NCBI RefSeq assembly: GCF_014218705.1
Contig: NZ_JABBJF010000004.1
Span: 274,732 to 338,731, forward strand
DNA length: 64,000 nt
Reading direction: 5' to 3'
Origin: Kluyvera sichuanensis
GTDB taxonomy: Bacteria > Pseudomonadota > Gammaproteobacteria > Enterobacterales > Enterobacteriaceae
The translations under genes and the position numbers were made by a program. The notes under the pieces were generated by a model that saw only the letters and a list, made by a program, of their open reading frames with translations, ran no database searches and had not been told where the DNA came from. This document shows positions 1-8,928 of this stretch, piece by piece. Numbering within the stretch: the first letter of the stretch is position 1; each line of letters begins with the position of its first letter.

Positions 1-1830
1 GGCTCCAGCCAGGATCGCAACGTTGAGATTCGCTACTGGAAAGAAGAACAGCAAATTGGCAGCGCCAGCTTAACCCAAGCCGAGCTGGCTGCATTAACCA
101 CTGAACTGATTTTCCCGCTGGCCGAAGTTGAGGCGAACAGCATCGTAGAACATGTTGATCTGCTTGATTTCCCAGGCTATCGCGGTCGTCTGAAGATCAC
201 TGCATTGGAAGAAGCTGGCCGGGATGGGCTTAACGCGATTTCTCAGCTTCTGCTTCGCGGAAAAGTAGCCTATCTTTTCGAGCGTTATACCGATAACCAG
301 GAGATGAATGCGCTTGTCGTATGCGCCAGCTCCGCTAAGCAAAGCGACGTCGTAGATGTAGGCCCGGTCCTGAATCGTTGGGTTGAGAAAACGCAGGGTA
401 AAAGTGCCGAGGAGCGCAAAGAGCGGAAGCCGGGCTTGTTCTGGGCCATAACTATGTGTGATATGCGCATCAACAACAGCTTGCAGCATACAGAAGCCCA
501 ACTGAAAGAAGGTATGGAAGGCATGGTGCACATGACCCTGCTTGAGCGCTTCTCACAGTATGACTGGCTACAGCAATGGGCGCCAAATCAACCCTTCAAT
601 AACTGTTTCCTGGTGCGTAAACCCGGCCTCGATAATCCGTTCCTGCAGGTGGAGGGGGATTCAGGCCAGGAACATCTTAATGAAGTGGGTGTTACCGAAC
701 GCTACCGTGATGTGCTCGACACCATGGCCAACGCTTTCGTATGTGGCAAAAACGTAATTCGCCATGTAGCTGAACCTCGAGCCTCCTGGCAGGCCATGCT
801 CGAACTCAACGATGGCGGTATGGCACGTCTGACCCAGGCGTTGCGCGGAGTAGCCAATCTGAACTTTAAGCTGGAACGTTTGCGCCAGCAGCTCGAACAA
901 TGCCGTCAGGACACAGGAGACCGCCAGTTAGGACGTTGGTTCGAACAAGATGGCGACGGGCAGATAGTCAAAAAGCAAGCCATCGCCAAAGAACTGTGGC
1001 AGGGGTTATCCGCCTGTCCTCACGGCATGGGTGAGGTAATGGTACATCTGGATCTGCCAACCCACGTGCTCAACAATATCTATCTGAGTATCCGCGACCA
1101 GGAACCACAGTCAAACAGCGAGAGCCAGACTGCAAATACCGTTATTGCCAATCCATTTGGCAACAACCCATTTGGTGACAATCCATTTGCCACCGATCCG
1201 TTTTCCTCTGCGACGACAGTGTCCACAGCAAGCGAGACACCAGCGCCAGTACCTCAGGAAAGAGTGGGTCAAGACGATGAGTTCGCCCATCAGACCTTTA
1301 AAGCCTGGGTGGCTCACTTGCGCGAATTACCGCAGCAGATGTCCCAGTGGCGGCAGCTCGGTTTGAGTAATGAATTAGTCAACTATCTCTGTGAAGAACT
1401 TATCACTGCCGCTACGCGTTTAGACCTGGAAGGCACGCTAAAACGTGCACTGGCAGGTCAGGAACAAACGGGAACCCGCCGTGAACATCTGATGGCGCGC
1501 CAGGTGCTGCGTGCTCAACTGACAATGCGCGATTTTATCGCCTGGTTTGGTTATCTCGCACTGCCGCCAGAAAATGTGCCGAACAGTTATGTAGGCGAGA
1601 AGAATAAGGTCTTCGCACGCCAGACGAAGCTGGCCAGCGATGAGCTACCTCAGCTTGCCGCCGTTGCACCACAGCCGGGTATCACCTACCTGGGCGACTG
1701 GCTTTCAGCCCTAATGAGCGTCGTGCTGGATAACGCGGGCCATAGCGCCACCCGAGATATTTCCTTCGAACATAATCGACAACTTGGCCTGATTATCAGC
1801 CAATTGAAACAAGAGAACATGCCATGCTAG
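1..1830 (+). CDS. srfC: SrfC-family dynamin-like GTPase, 5' truncated
   Basis: The frame is open from base 1, so the N-terminus with the P-loop lies outside the window; 609 residues remain. Near residue 58 of the visible part is VDLLDFPGYRGR, which fits a G3 (DxxG) switch of a large dynamin-like GTPase. The rest is mostly helical with a low-complexity NPFGDNPF repeat around residues 380-395, probably a linker. The overall pattern is that of the putative virulence effector SrfC of the srfABC operons of enterics. The next gene starts inside its last codons (ATG at 1824, stop at 1828-1830), so the two are translationally coupled. The function of SrfC is not firmly established; the assignment rests on my recognition of the family and the G3-like motif. 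Confidence 0.75.
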   Translation, partial: GSSQDRNVEIRYWKEEQQIGSASLTQAELAALTTELIFPLAEVEANSIVEHVDLLDFPGYRGRLKITALEEAGRDGLNAISQLLLRGKVAYLFERYTDNQEMNALVVCASSAKQSDVVDVGPVLNRWVEKTQGKSAEERKERKPGLFWAITMCDMRINNSLQHTEAQLKEGMEGMVHMTLLERFSQYDWLQQWAPNQPFNNCFLVRKPGLDNPFLQVEGDSGQEHLNEVGVTERYRDVLDTMANAFVCGKNVIRHVAEPRASWQAMLELNDGGMARLTQALRGVANLNFKLERLRQQLEQCRQDTGDRQLGRWFEQDGDGQIVKKQAIAKELWQGLSACPHGMGEVMVHLDLPTHVLNNIYLSIRDQEPQSNSESQTANTVIANPFGNNPFGDNPFATDPFSSATTVSTASETPAPVPQERVGQDDEFAHQTFKAWVAHLRELPQQMSQWRQLGLSNELVNYLCEELITAATRLDLEGTLKRALAGQEQTGTRREHLMARQVLRAQLTMRDFIAWFGYLALPPENVPNSYVGEKNKVFARQTKLASDELPQLAAVAPQPGITYLGDWLSALMSVVLDNAGHSATRDISFEHNRQLGLIISQLKQENMPC

Positions 1831-2819
1831 CTAAAATCATCGCCTGCCAACCAGCAGTGCCGGGTACTGCGCAATTGATGGTTCGCCTGCGTGGCGATAA
1901 TGCGCTATTGCCGGAGCTGAATTTTACGCTTTGCAATAACGAGCAAAACTACCTTCAACCCGACGGTAATTGGAGCCCAGCACCGCACATCTTTATAGTC
2001 AACGGTGGCTACGCGCTGGCCAACGGCAGCGGTTTCCGTATCGGCCCAACGCTACTGGATCCGCTGCTGGCTACTGCAAGCCAGGTTCAGATCCAGATAA
2101 CGTTGGCTTCTGGTGAGCAGCGCAGCACTACGCTCCAGTTGGTGCGCGACGAACTGTTCTCTTCAGATGCTCGTGGTGAAACCAGTAACTACAGCGGCAG
2201 CAGTATGCTACAAACGCCAGAACCATCTTCAGCCCCCGCAGCCATTGTGGAACCTGATCCGGTGGAGCCGGTGCTCCATACCGAAGATCGAACACAACGG
2301 AAACCCAGCCCGTCACGTCTGCCATTAATCGGTACGTCGGTACTGGCCCTGGTGGTAATAGCCGGTGCACTGTGGTGGTTCCTGGGTCGTGATAAATCCC
2401 CGGACGTTGTGCCAGCAGCACAGGCTCAGCAAGAAGCTCCAGCCACTGAATCAACCTCCGAAAAAACCGAGCAGAACGGCTGCACCACCGAGAGCTTAAA
2501 CAGCCTTAACGAGCTGGATTTCGTCCAAAGCTGCGTACAGGAAAAACTCGACAGCGACAAACTACTCGCTATTGTCCAGGCAGCAAAAGACGCGAAGAAA
2601 TGCGGCGTAGCGCAGCGTCTGTATGCTAACCGCGCCCAGGGCGGCGACACCAAAGTCGCCATCGTCTATGCGAGTGAGTACGACCCGAAATACCACCAGC
2701 CAAGCGAGTGTTTCAAAGCGCCGGATAAAGATACTGCCGCCTATTGGTACGAAACGGTACTGCAAACAGAACCCAACAACCAAACGGCAAAACAACGCCT
2801 TGAGGAGTTAGGGAAATGA
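1824..2819 (+). CDS. Membrane-anchored protein with C-terminal TPR/Sel1-like region
   Basis: A 331-residue protein with no family I can name. Residues 1-115 are a beta-rich domain. Residues about 120-165 are Pro/Glu-rich. One transmembrane helix lies at about 166-189 (LPLIGTSVLALVVIAGALWW), followed by an Ala/Gln/Glu linker. The C-terminal 110 residues contain Cys pairs and helix-turn-helix repeats (AAYWYETVLQTEPNNQTAKQ) like TPR or Sel1 units. The topology suggests an N-terminal cytoplasmic domain and a periplasmic repeat domain held together by disulfides. It overlaps the SrfC-like gene by 7 bases upstream and the VWA gene by 4 bases downstream. It could bridge the cytoplasmic GTPase to the periplasmic partners; this is inference from topology and coupling. 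Confidence 0.7.
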   Translation: MLAKIIACQPAVPGTAQLMVRLRGDNALLPELNFTLCNNEQNYLQPDGNWSPAPHIFIVNGGYALANGSGFRIGPTLLDPLLATASQVQIQITLASGEQRSTTLQLVRDELFSSDARGETSNYSGSSMLQTPEPSSAPAAIVEPDPVEPVLHTEDRTQRKPSPSRLPLIGTSVLALVVIAGALWWFLGRDKSPDVVPAAQAQQEAPATESTSEKTEQNGCTTESLNSLNELDFVQSCVQEKLDSDKLLAIVQAAKDAKKCGVAQRLYANRAQGGDTKVAIVYASEYDPKYHQPSECFKAPDKDTAAYWYETVLQTEPNNQTAKQRLEELGK

Positions 2820-4777
2820 TCAGAAACACAGCACGTTACCTCGTTCTGTCCCTTTGCGGGCTGATACTCAGCGGGCACGCTTTTGCTGCCGATGGAGACA
2901 AACCGCTACTTCAGGAAGGTAAGAAAACGTTATACCAGCGCGTACTTACCACGCCTGGCTGTAAGCTTGTCAAAAGCGCTGGTGATGATAATGGTCAGCT
3001 CCAGCCTGCATTCAGCAGTCTGTACGTGTATGAAAAGTCGGATAATAAAGGGCAAAGCTGGATCAAAGTTGGGCCAGACAGCTATGGTAAAACCATCGGC
3101 TGGCTCCCGAAATCCTGCACCGTTGACTGGAAAATTCAGCTCACGCTGGCCTTTACCAACCCGGCGAACCGTGACCGCCTGATCTTCTTCAAAGAGAAGA
3201 AAAGCCTGGATGATATTCTCTCCGCACCAGACCCGGTCGCACTGGTGGCACCGCTGCGCGCTAAGCTAAAGCGAGATGGTCATGCCGAAGGTATTCAGGC
3301 GCAAGAACCTGAGTATTTTGTGGATCTGCAAAAGCAGTTCTATCTGCTGCCGATCCTGAAAGCTGAAGAGGTCATGACTGAAGATGGCTTCTACACTCGC
3401 CTACTGGATGTAGCATCCGTCAGTAAAGCGGATCCGGCACCAAAACCAAAAGACAGTGTAAATCAGTTGAAAGGTTTTAACGCGTCGGTGGTTTTCGTTA
3501 TCGACTCCACGATTTCGATGGGACCCTACATTGAGCGCACCAAGGAAGCGGTTAATAAGATCTATGACAAGATCAAACAAGAGCACCTGGAAGGTCAGGT
3601 GAAATTTGGTCTGGTCTCTTATCGTTCGAACACCAAAGCCGTTCCGGGTCTGGAGTATCGTTCAAAGATTTTTGCCGACCCCAATCAGGTAAAAGATGGT
3701 GCAGACTTCCTTAAAAAGGTTGCCGACCTCAAAGAAGCGAAGGTATCAAGCTCACTGTACGATGAAGATGCCTATTCCGGCGTGATGTCAGCAATTGATG
3801 GCATAGACTGGAGCCCATTTGGCGCTCGATACGTTGTGTTAATTACCGATGCTGGCGCCATTGAAGGTAGCAATAAGCTTTCCGGCACCGGTATGGATGC
3901 GAGCCAGCTTCGCCTTGAAGCAGGTAATCGCGGCATTGCCATCTATACGCTGCACCTAAAAACGCCATCCGGCAAAGAAAACCATGCGAAAGCAGAGAGT
4001 CAGTATCGCGATCTCTCCAATTTTGATAGCACCCATTCCAACCTTTATCAGGCAGTAAATGCGGGCGACATCAAAATGTTTGGTCAGCAGGTTGATGCTC
4101 TGGCTTCAGCCATAACGCAGCAGGTGAAATCCGCGTATATGGGCGATGCCGCAATCGGTAGCGCACTGTATTCCAAAGATGACGGACAGAAGCTCACACC
4201 AGAACAGAAACTGCTCCAGGATACCGCACTAATTGGGCATGCTATGCAGCTGGCGTATCTGGGAAAACGCAATAACACCGAGGCTCCGCTTGTCTTCCAG
4301 GCCTGGATTAGCGACCGCGATCTGATTAAACAAAACATCCCAACGACCGACGTGCGCGTCCTCCTGACAAAGGGACAATTAAGCGATTTAAGCGATGCAG
4401 TGAGTCAGATCCTGAAAGCCGCAAACGAAGGAATGATCTCGCCAACCAAAATGTTCGAGCAGTTACGCACCGTTGCAGCGACGATGGGTACAGACCCAAA
4501 TCAGTTAAAACAACAGGATAAGGCTCGCATTAGCGATCTCGGCGTACTGGGTGAATATCTGGCCGATCTACCGTACAAGAGCGACGTATTAAATCTCGAT
4601 GAAGAGACATGGAAAAGTTGGGATGGCTTATCGCAGGAGAAATTTATCCGCACGCTGTCATCTAAACTACGCCACTATCAGAAATATAACGCCGATGTCG
4701 ATCGCTGGGTTGCCCTGGCTCCAGGAAGCGATCCACGCGATCGCGTTTACCCTATCCCACTGGAAATGATGCCCTGA
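2816..4777 (+). CDS. Secreted von Willebrand factor A (VWA) domain protein
   Basis: A 653-residue protein with a clear signal peptide (RYLVLSLCGLILSGHAFA, cleavage near residue 25). Residues about 30-110 resemble a bacterial SH3-like wall-binding domain. A VWA domain starts near residue 222 with VVFVIDSTISMG, where the metal-binding (MIDAS) motif is DSTIS rather than strict DxSxS, and continues with FGLVSYRSN and YVVLITDAG. VWA domains bind protein ligands through a metal ion. The C-terminal 250 residues are helical and unassigned. It overlaps the genes on both sides (ATGA at 2816, stop/start at 4777), so it belongs to the same complex or pathway. Location is inferred to be periplasmic. Confidence 0.82.
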   Translation: MIRNTARYLVLSLCGLILSGHAFAADGDKPLLQEGKKTLYQRVLTTPGCKLVKSAGDDNGQLQPAFSSLYVYEKSDNKGQSWIKVGPDSYGKTIGWLPKSCTVDWKIQLTLAFTNPANRDRLIFFKEKKSLDDILSAPDPVALVAPLRAKLKRDGHAEGIQAQEPEYFVDLQKQFYLLPILKAEEVMTEDGFYTRLLDVASVSKADPAPKPKDSVNQLKGFNASVVFVIDSTISMGPYIERTKEAVNKIYDKIKQEHLEGQVKFGLVSYRSNTKAVPGLEYRSKIFADPNQVKDGADFLKKVADLKEAKVSSSLYDEDAYSGVMSAIDGIDWSPFGARYVVLITDAGAIEGSNKLSGTGMDASQLRLEAGNRGIAIYTLHLKTPSGKENHAKAESQYRDLSNFDSTHSNLYQAVNAGDIKMFGQQVDALASAITQQVKSAYMGDAAIGSALYSKDDGQKLTPEQKLLQDTALIGHAMQLAYLGKRNNTEAPLVFQAWISDRDLIKQNIPTTDVRVLLTKGQLSDLSDAVSQILKAANEGMISPTKMFEQLRTVAATMGTDPNQLKQQDKARISDLGVLGEYLADLPYKSDVLNLDEETWKSWDGLSQEKFIRTLSSKLRHYQKYNADVDRWVALAPGSDPRDRVYPIPLEMMP

Positions 4778-5502
4778 TGCTGCACATCGAAAACCTGCGC
4801 ATAGTTCGCGGCCAGGGCAGTCAGGCACACCACGTTAACTTGCCGCAGTTGATGCTGCGGCCAGGCCAGGTAGTGGCGGTGACGGGCGAAAGCGGCTGTG
4901 GCAAAAGCACATTGCTGGAGGCCATCGGTTTACTACTAAGCCCTGAGAAGATAGGACGTTTTGAGCTCAACGACGGTATTCAGCAGTTTAATATTGCCGC
5001 ACTGATCGATGACGAGCAGCATAACGAGTTAGCGGGTATTCGCGCCCGCCAGCTTGGCTTTGTTCTGCAAAATGGCGGGCTGCTCCCCTATCTGAGCGTT
5101 AAAGATAACATCTTGCTACCGTGCAAACTGCTGGGGCTGACTCCCGATAAATCGATGCTGGACCGAATCATTAGTGCGCTAAAACTGTCCCCCCTATTGG
5201 CGAAATTGCCCACCCAACTGTCGTTTGGTGAAAGGCAGAGAACGGCTTTCGCTCGCGCTATCTTACACCGCCCAGCACTGGTGCTAGCAGATGAACCTAC
5301 TGCTGCGTTGGATCCTTACAACGCACAGCAACTCTTTAGCCTGTTTATCGATTTAGTTCGCCAGGAAGGGATGATGGCGCTGGTGGTGTGCCATGACTGG
5401 CCGCTAGTCCAGCAGTTTAATTTACCCTGCTTATCCGCCCAGATCGCACCGTTAACCGCATCATCGGAGCATGAGCCGCGAGGAACCTACTTTGTCCTTT
5501 AA
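4777..5502 (+). CDS. ABC transporter ATP-binding protein, MacB/LolD type
   Basis: The 241-residue ATPase has Walker A GESGCGKST (residues 37-45), a signature LSFGERQR, Walker B LVLADEPTAALD and the switch histidine in VVCHDW. The signature and length fit the LolD/MacB/FtsE subfamily, which pairs with FtsX-type permeases and does mechanical work on periplasmic substrates rather than classical transport. The start codon overlaps the stop of the VWA gene and its end overlaps the permease gene by 32 bases. The substrate is unknown; the periplasmic VWA and SUMF1-like proteins encoded alongside are the obvious candidates. Confidence 0.88.
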   Translation: MLHIENLRIVRGQGSQAHHVNLPQLMLRPGQVVAVTGESGCGKSTLLEAIGLLLSPEKIGRFELNDGIQQFNIAALIDDEQHNELAGIRARQLGFVLQNGGLLPYLSVKDNILLPCKLLGLTPDKSMLDRIISALKLSPLLAKLPTQLSFGERQRTAFARAILHRPALVLADEPTAALDPYNAQQLFSLFIDLVRQEGMMALVVCHDWPLVQQFNLPCLSAQIAPLTASSEHEPRGTYFVL

Positions 5503-6706
5503 CCGAGCCGGACTGCTTGGCCGCCTGGCAATGCAGGATTTGTGGCATGACCGCATCATCTCTTTTTGCATCATATCTTCCCTCGTCGCCGTCATCGCGC
5601 CGCTGTTACTACTATTCGGCCTGCGTTTTGGGATTGTAAATCAGCTACAAGAGGAGCTGACTCGCGATCCCCGCAACCTTGAAATTCGCATGTTAAGCAG
5701 CGGCAGTTATGACCAGCGCTGGATAGAAAATCTACAGCAACGCCCTGATGTGGGCTTTGCCATCGGGCAAACGCGCTCGCTTAATACGCTGGCCGATCTG
5801 CAAACAGACAGCACACATTTTATTGAAAATGCGGAAGTCATTCCTACCGATGAAGGCGATCCCCTGCTAGGAACGCTGACGCTCCGCCAGGAAAGTGATG
5901 TGGTCATTACCCAGGAAGCCGCGCGGAAGCTGGCGGTAACCGTGGGCAGCACCGTTACGCTGAGGGTCAGCAGGATACTTGACGATCGCGCAGAATCAGG
6001 GCGTAAAAGCGTTACCGTCGTCGGTATTTTGCCTGGTACCTATTTTAACCGTGCTGCCATTTTTACGCGCACGCCGCTCCTTCTGGCGCTTGAACATTTT
6101 CGCGACGGCTATTCAGTAGCAGAACTAGGAAATACACGAGGCGCCACGCTTACCAATAAACTACCACGCTATGCTCGCGCCAGATTATATGCTCGAGATA
6201 TTGACCAGGTAGCTAGTCTTGAGCGCGACCTCAGGGCACAGCGGATAGAAACCAGTAGCCGTCTGGCCGATATTGAGAATGTAAAAAGCATTAATCGAGT
6301 GCTTGGCATTATTTTTAATACCATTGCTGCTACCGCACTCGTTGGCTGTATTGCCTCGCTGGTTGGTTCCTTTATTGCGAACGTTGATCGTAAGCGCAAG
6401 CATATCGCGGTACTCCGCCTGCTTGGCTTTACCCGCTCGGCAGTGGGTATTTATGTGATTATCCAGGGCTGCATGCTGAGTATATTGGCTTACGTTGGTG
6501 GCTTTGCTATCTATTTTTTAGCCAGCCAGGTCTTTAACCGTGCCCTGGCCGGAAGCCAGGCAACGGGTCAGATGCTTTGTAAGATAACGCCGCTACATGC
6601 GCTGATAGCGCTATTGCTAACGCTTGTAGTCGCTACGCTGGTCGCCAGCATTGGCGCCTACCGCGCTATTAATATTGAACCCGCGCAGAGTCTGCGCGAA
6701 ATATAA
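5471..6706 (+). CDS. FtsX/MacB-type ABC permease
   Basis: The 411-residue protein has one transmembrane helix near the N-terminus (FCIISSLVAVIAPLLLLFG), a long periplasmic domain of about 220 residues, then three helices at the C-terminus (near residues 280-310, 330-355 and 375-400). This is the four-helix FtsX/LolE/MacB layout. It ends with NIEPAQSLREI, typical of FtsX-type permeases. It is the partner of the ATPase gene it overlaps. The start at 5471 is uncertain: a TTG about 21 bases downstream has a better-spaced GAGG. No membrane-fusion or outer-membrane partner is visible, so it may transmit ATP-driven motion to periplasmic proteins. Confidence 0.85.
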   Translation: MSREEPTLSFNRAGLLGRLAMQDLWHDRIISFCIISSLVAVIAPLLLLFGLRFGIVNQLQEELTRDPRNLEIRMLSSGSYDQRWIENLQQRPDVGFAIGQTRSLNTLADLQTDSTHFIENAEVIPTDEGDPLLGTLTLRQESDVVITQEAARKLAVTVGSTVTLRVSRILDDRAESGRKSVTVVGILPGTYFNRAAIFTRTPLLLALEHFRDGYSVAELGNTRGATLTNKLPRYARARLYARDIDQVASLERDLRAQRIETSSRLADIENVKSINRVLGIIFNTIAATALVGCIASLVGSFIANVDRKRKHIAVLRLLGFTRSAVGIYVIIQGCMLSILAYVGGFAIYFLASQVFNRALAGSQATGQMLCKITPLHALIALLLTLVVATLVASIGAYRAINIEPAQSLREI

Positions 6707-6753
6707 CCTTAGCCCTTATTTGCCTGGCAATTTATTATTTGCGGAGATCGTTC

Positions 6754-8322
6754 ATGGCTTTTACTCCTTCTCATTTATCGCGCTGGCTGGCGCTTGCTCT
6801 GCTCATCAAAATGTCTGCCGTGCAGGCTGAACCCTGGGCAGATAAAACCTATAACCCGAAACCGGATAGCGAAGATATTATTTTGCCAATGCCCTGCGAG
6901 GGGTCAATGGTGTTTCGCCGCGTCGATATCCCAGCATCAACGCCTCTCGGTGATATACCTATTACCCTTGGAGAAGATGGCGGGGATTGGGGCGTCGTTG
7001 AACACAGCTATCCAACCTTTATCTCTGGCAGTTTTACAGATAAAAATAAAAACAAAGGTCGTTATTATTTAATAGCAAAATATGAACTAACAACACTGCA
7101 ATATCAGGCACTTACCAGTGGCGCCTGCCCAACACCATCTCGCAAACTGAGTCTCCCGGAGACCAATATCAGCTGGTTTGAGGCGGTTAATCTCGCCGAT
7201 AAATATAATCAGTGGTTACGCACCAATGCGCTCAATAAATTACCGGTGGAAGATGGCGATCCAGGATTTTTACGCCTCCCAACCGAAGCCGAATGGGAAT
7301 TCGCCGCTCGCGGTGGCCTGAAGGTCAACAGCGCCGAGTTTCGTGATACGCGCTATCCGATGGATGACATCAAGAACTTTGAGTGGTACTCCGGCTCACA
7401 GTCATCAAACGGTAAAGTTCAGCTTGTTGGCCTGCTTAATCCCAACCCTCTCGGTCTGTACGATATGCTGGGCAATGTCTCTGAGATGATGTTCAATCCC
7501 TTTTATCTCAACAAGATAAATAGACTTCATGGCCAGGCTGGTGGCTATGTAGTCCGTGGCGGTAGCGTGATGTCAAACGAGTCAGAGATCCGTAGCGCTG
7601 CTCGTAAAGAAATCAACTACTACGATGGCGCTCAGCCTTCCACAGGGAAAACAACCGGTCTGCGTCTTGTTCTGGTTTCTCAAACCATTACCTCACCTGC
7701 CCGCGTTAAAGCGCTCCAGAAAGAGTGGTCCACGCTCGGCGAGGAGAATAAGGGGGCCGAAAAAAATAAAGACGAGTCAAAAGATACGGCTAAAGCTCTC
7801 GGCAGCCTGGCTTCAGGCGTAGAAGATGCGGGGCTAAAAAAGAAACTCAAAGATCTGGAAAACCAGCTCCGTGCCAGCAACCAGCAACAACAGGAAGAAA
7901 GAGCACAGTCAATTCGTGCAAGCCTTAACCTAGGTTCTTTCCTTTGCACTAAGTTGCAGGATGATGGTCGTTTTCTGGACTTCCTGAATCACAATTATGA
8001 ACTGCTGTGTAAGGACAAAGACAGCAGCGATGCCAACTGTGCACTCCGAAAAACCAAGCTCGGTGAGCAATCCGATCGTTTGCAGCAGCTTACGGGGTAT
8101 TACGCCAGCAGCCTGGTCGACTCAGCTACTCTGTATGGGCAAGAGGGTCTGAAGCAGGAGGTATCTGTTTTCGATCAAATGCTCACCCTGAATAAACGAC
8201 TTTCTGGCCTTAAGCCATTCCTTACGGCTCACTGGCAGAATCAGCAAAAATATCTGGCTGATGGCAAAATTGATACCGCCAGTTGGCTGGAAAACTGCAA
8301 GAAAATTAAAGGCAGTAATTAA
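6754..8322 (+). CDS. Secreted SUMF1/formylglycine-generating-enzyme-fold protein
   Basis: About 522 residues, starting at the ATG preceded by GGAG; a signal peptide (WLALALLIKMSAVQA) directs export. Residues about 60-305 match the FGE-sulfatase/SUMF1 (C-type lectin) fold: YELTTLQYQALTSG, FLRLPTEAEWEFAARGG, GLYDMLGNVSEM, YVVRGGSV and GLRLVLVS are the family's usual landmarks. The paired active-site cysteines of true formylglycine-generating enzymes are not seen near the C-terminal core, so catalysis is doubtful and a binding role is more likely. Residues about 315-405 form a charged coiled coil, followed by a Cys-containing helical tail. It sits 47 bases after the permease gene in the same operon. 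Confidence 0.82.
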   Translation: MAFTPSHLSRWLALALLIKMSAVQAEPWADKTYNPKPDSEDIILPMPCEGSMVFRRVDIPASTPLGDIPITLGEDGGDWGVVEHSYPTFISGSFTDKNKNKGRYYLIAKYELTTLQYQALTSGACPTPSRKLSLPETNISWFEAVNLADKYNQWLRTNALNKLPVEDGDPGFLRLPTEAEWEFAARGGLKVNSAEFRDTRYPMDDIKNFEWYSGSQSSNGKVQLVGLLNPNPLGLYDMLGNVSEMMFNPFYLNKINRLHGQAGGYVVRGGSVMSNESEIRSAARKEINYYDGAQPSTGKTTGLRLVLVSQTITSPARVKALQKEWSTLGEENKGAEKNKDESKDTAKALGSLASGVEDAGLKKKLKDLENQLRASNQQQQEERAQSIRASLNLGSFLCTKLQDDGRFLDFLNHNYELLCKDKDSSDANCALRKTKLGEQSDRLQQLTGYYASSLVDSATLYGQEGLKQEVSVFDQMLTLNKRLSGLKPFLTAHWQNQQKYLADGKIDTASWLENCKKIKGSN

Positions 8323-8367
8323 CACTCATCCATCGTTAATACGCATATTGCTTAAGGAGTGACGACC

Positions 8368-8868
8368 GTGAAATTAGCGCTAAAAATAGTTGCAGTAATC
8401 TTAGGTGGTATTTCAGTTAGCCATACTGCCTTTGCCGAGCATTATAACGAAGGTGATCAGGAACAACTGACGCTTGAATGCGTATTAACTAACAATAAAT
8501 TAGCCAGTGCGTTTATTGCTCAGGATGCAGCAGGGTACGCTCTGGGGAAAACGCAGACACCAACTTCAGAGCTCAATCTCGTCACTAATCAGCATGGCGT
8601 TACCGCCTACTACAACGCGGGGATGATTTCTGGCGGCTCTTTATACTGGATCCGTATTGTCAAAGGTCCTTACGAGTATATTGTCTACGATAAAGAGCAA
8701 CGTGGTGATATGTCAGGCGTAGTCGTGACAAAAAGCGGGAAAACCATCTTCCATAAAGCATGTAAAGAACCCATCAAAGTGGGCACACAGAGCAGCAGTT
8801 CTATTTCTAGCCGTGCCGCTGAGGAAGACAGTGAATTTGACCGAGTCGTTGACCTTATAAATCAATAA
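8368..8868 (+). CDS. Small periplasmic protein of unknown function
   Basis: I chose the GTG at 8368 because AAGGAG lies 8 bases upstream. The product of 166 residues begins with a typical signal peptide (LALKIVAVILGGISVSHTAFA). The mature part is beta-rich with two cysteines (LECVLT and HKACKEP), suggesting a single disulfide-closed domain, and a polar Ser-rich tail. No family is recognised. It is the last gene of the run that starts before base 1 and is followed by a strong hairpin, so it marks the operon end. Confidence 0.7.
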   Translation: MKLALKIVAVILGGISVSHTAFAEHYNEGDQEQLTLECVLTNNKLASAFIAQDAAGYALGKTQTPTSELNLVTNQHGVTAYYNAGMISGGSLYWIRIVKGPYEYIVYDKEQRGDMSGVVVTKSGKTIFHKACKEPIKVGTQSSSSISSRAAEEDSEFDRVVDLINQ

Positions 8869-8877
8869 TCAACATCC

Positions 8878-8906
8878 ATAAGGGATGCGATAGCTGCATC
8901 CCTTAT
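8878..8906. terminator. Bidirectional terminator after the SrfC-type operon
   Basis: A perfect 11-bp inverted repeat (ATAAGGGATGC / GCATCCCTTAT) with a 7-base loop, followed by TTTCTCGTTT. It lies between convergent genes, the small periplasmic protein on plus and the Nudix hydrolase on minus, and can serve both. Confidence 0.8.
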
Positions 8907-8928
8907 TTCTCGTTTGACGGTAATCGCC

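Noticed and set aside
1140..1200. Tandem NPFGDNPF-coding repeats as a DNA repeat of interest (CRISPR-like)
   Set aside because: They are in-frame codons of a low-complexity linker in the SrfC-like protein, with no spacers.
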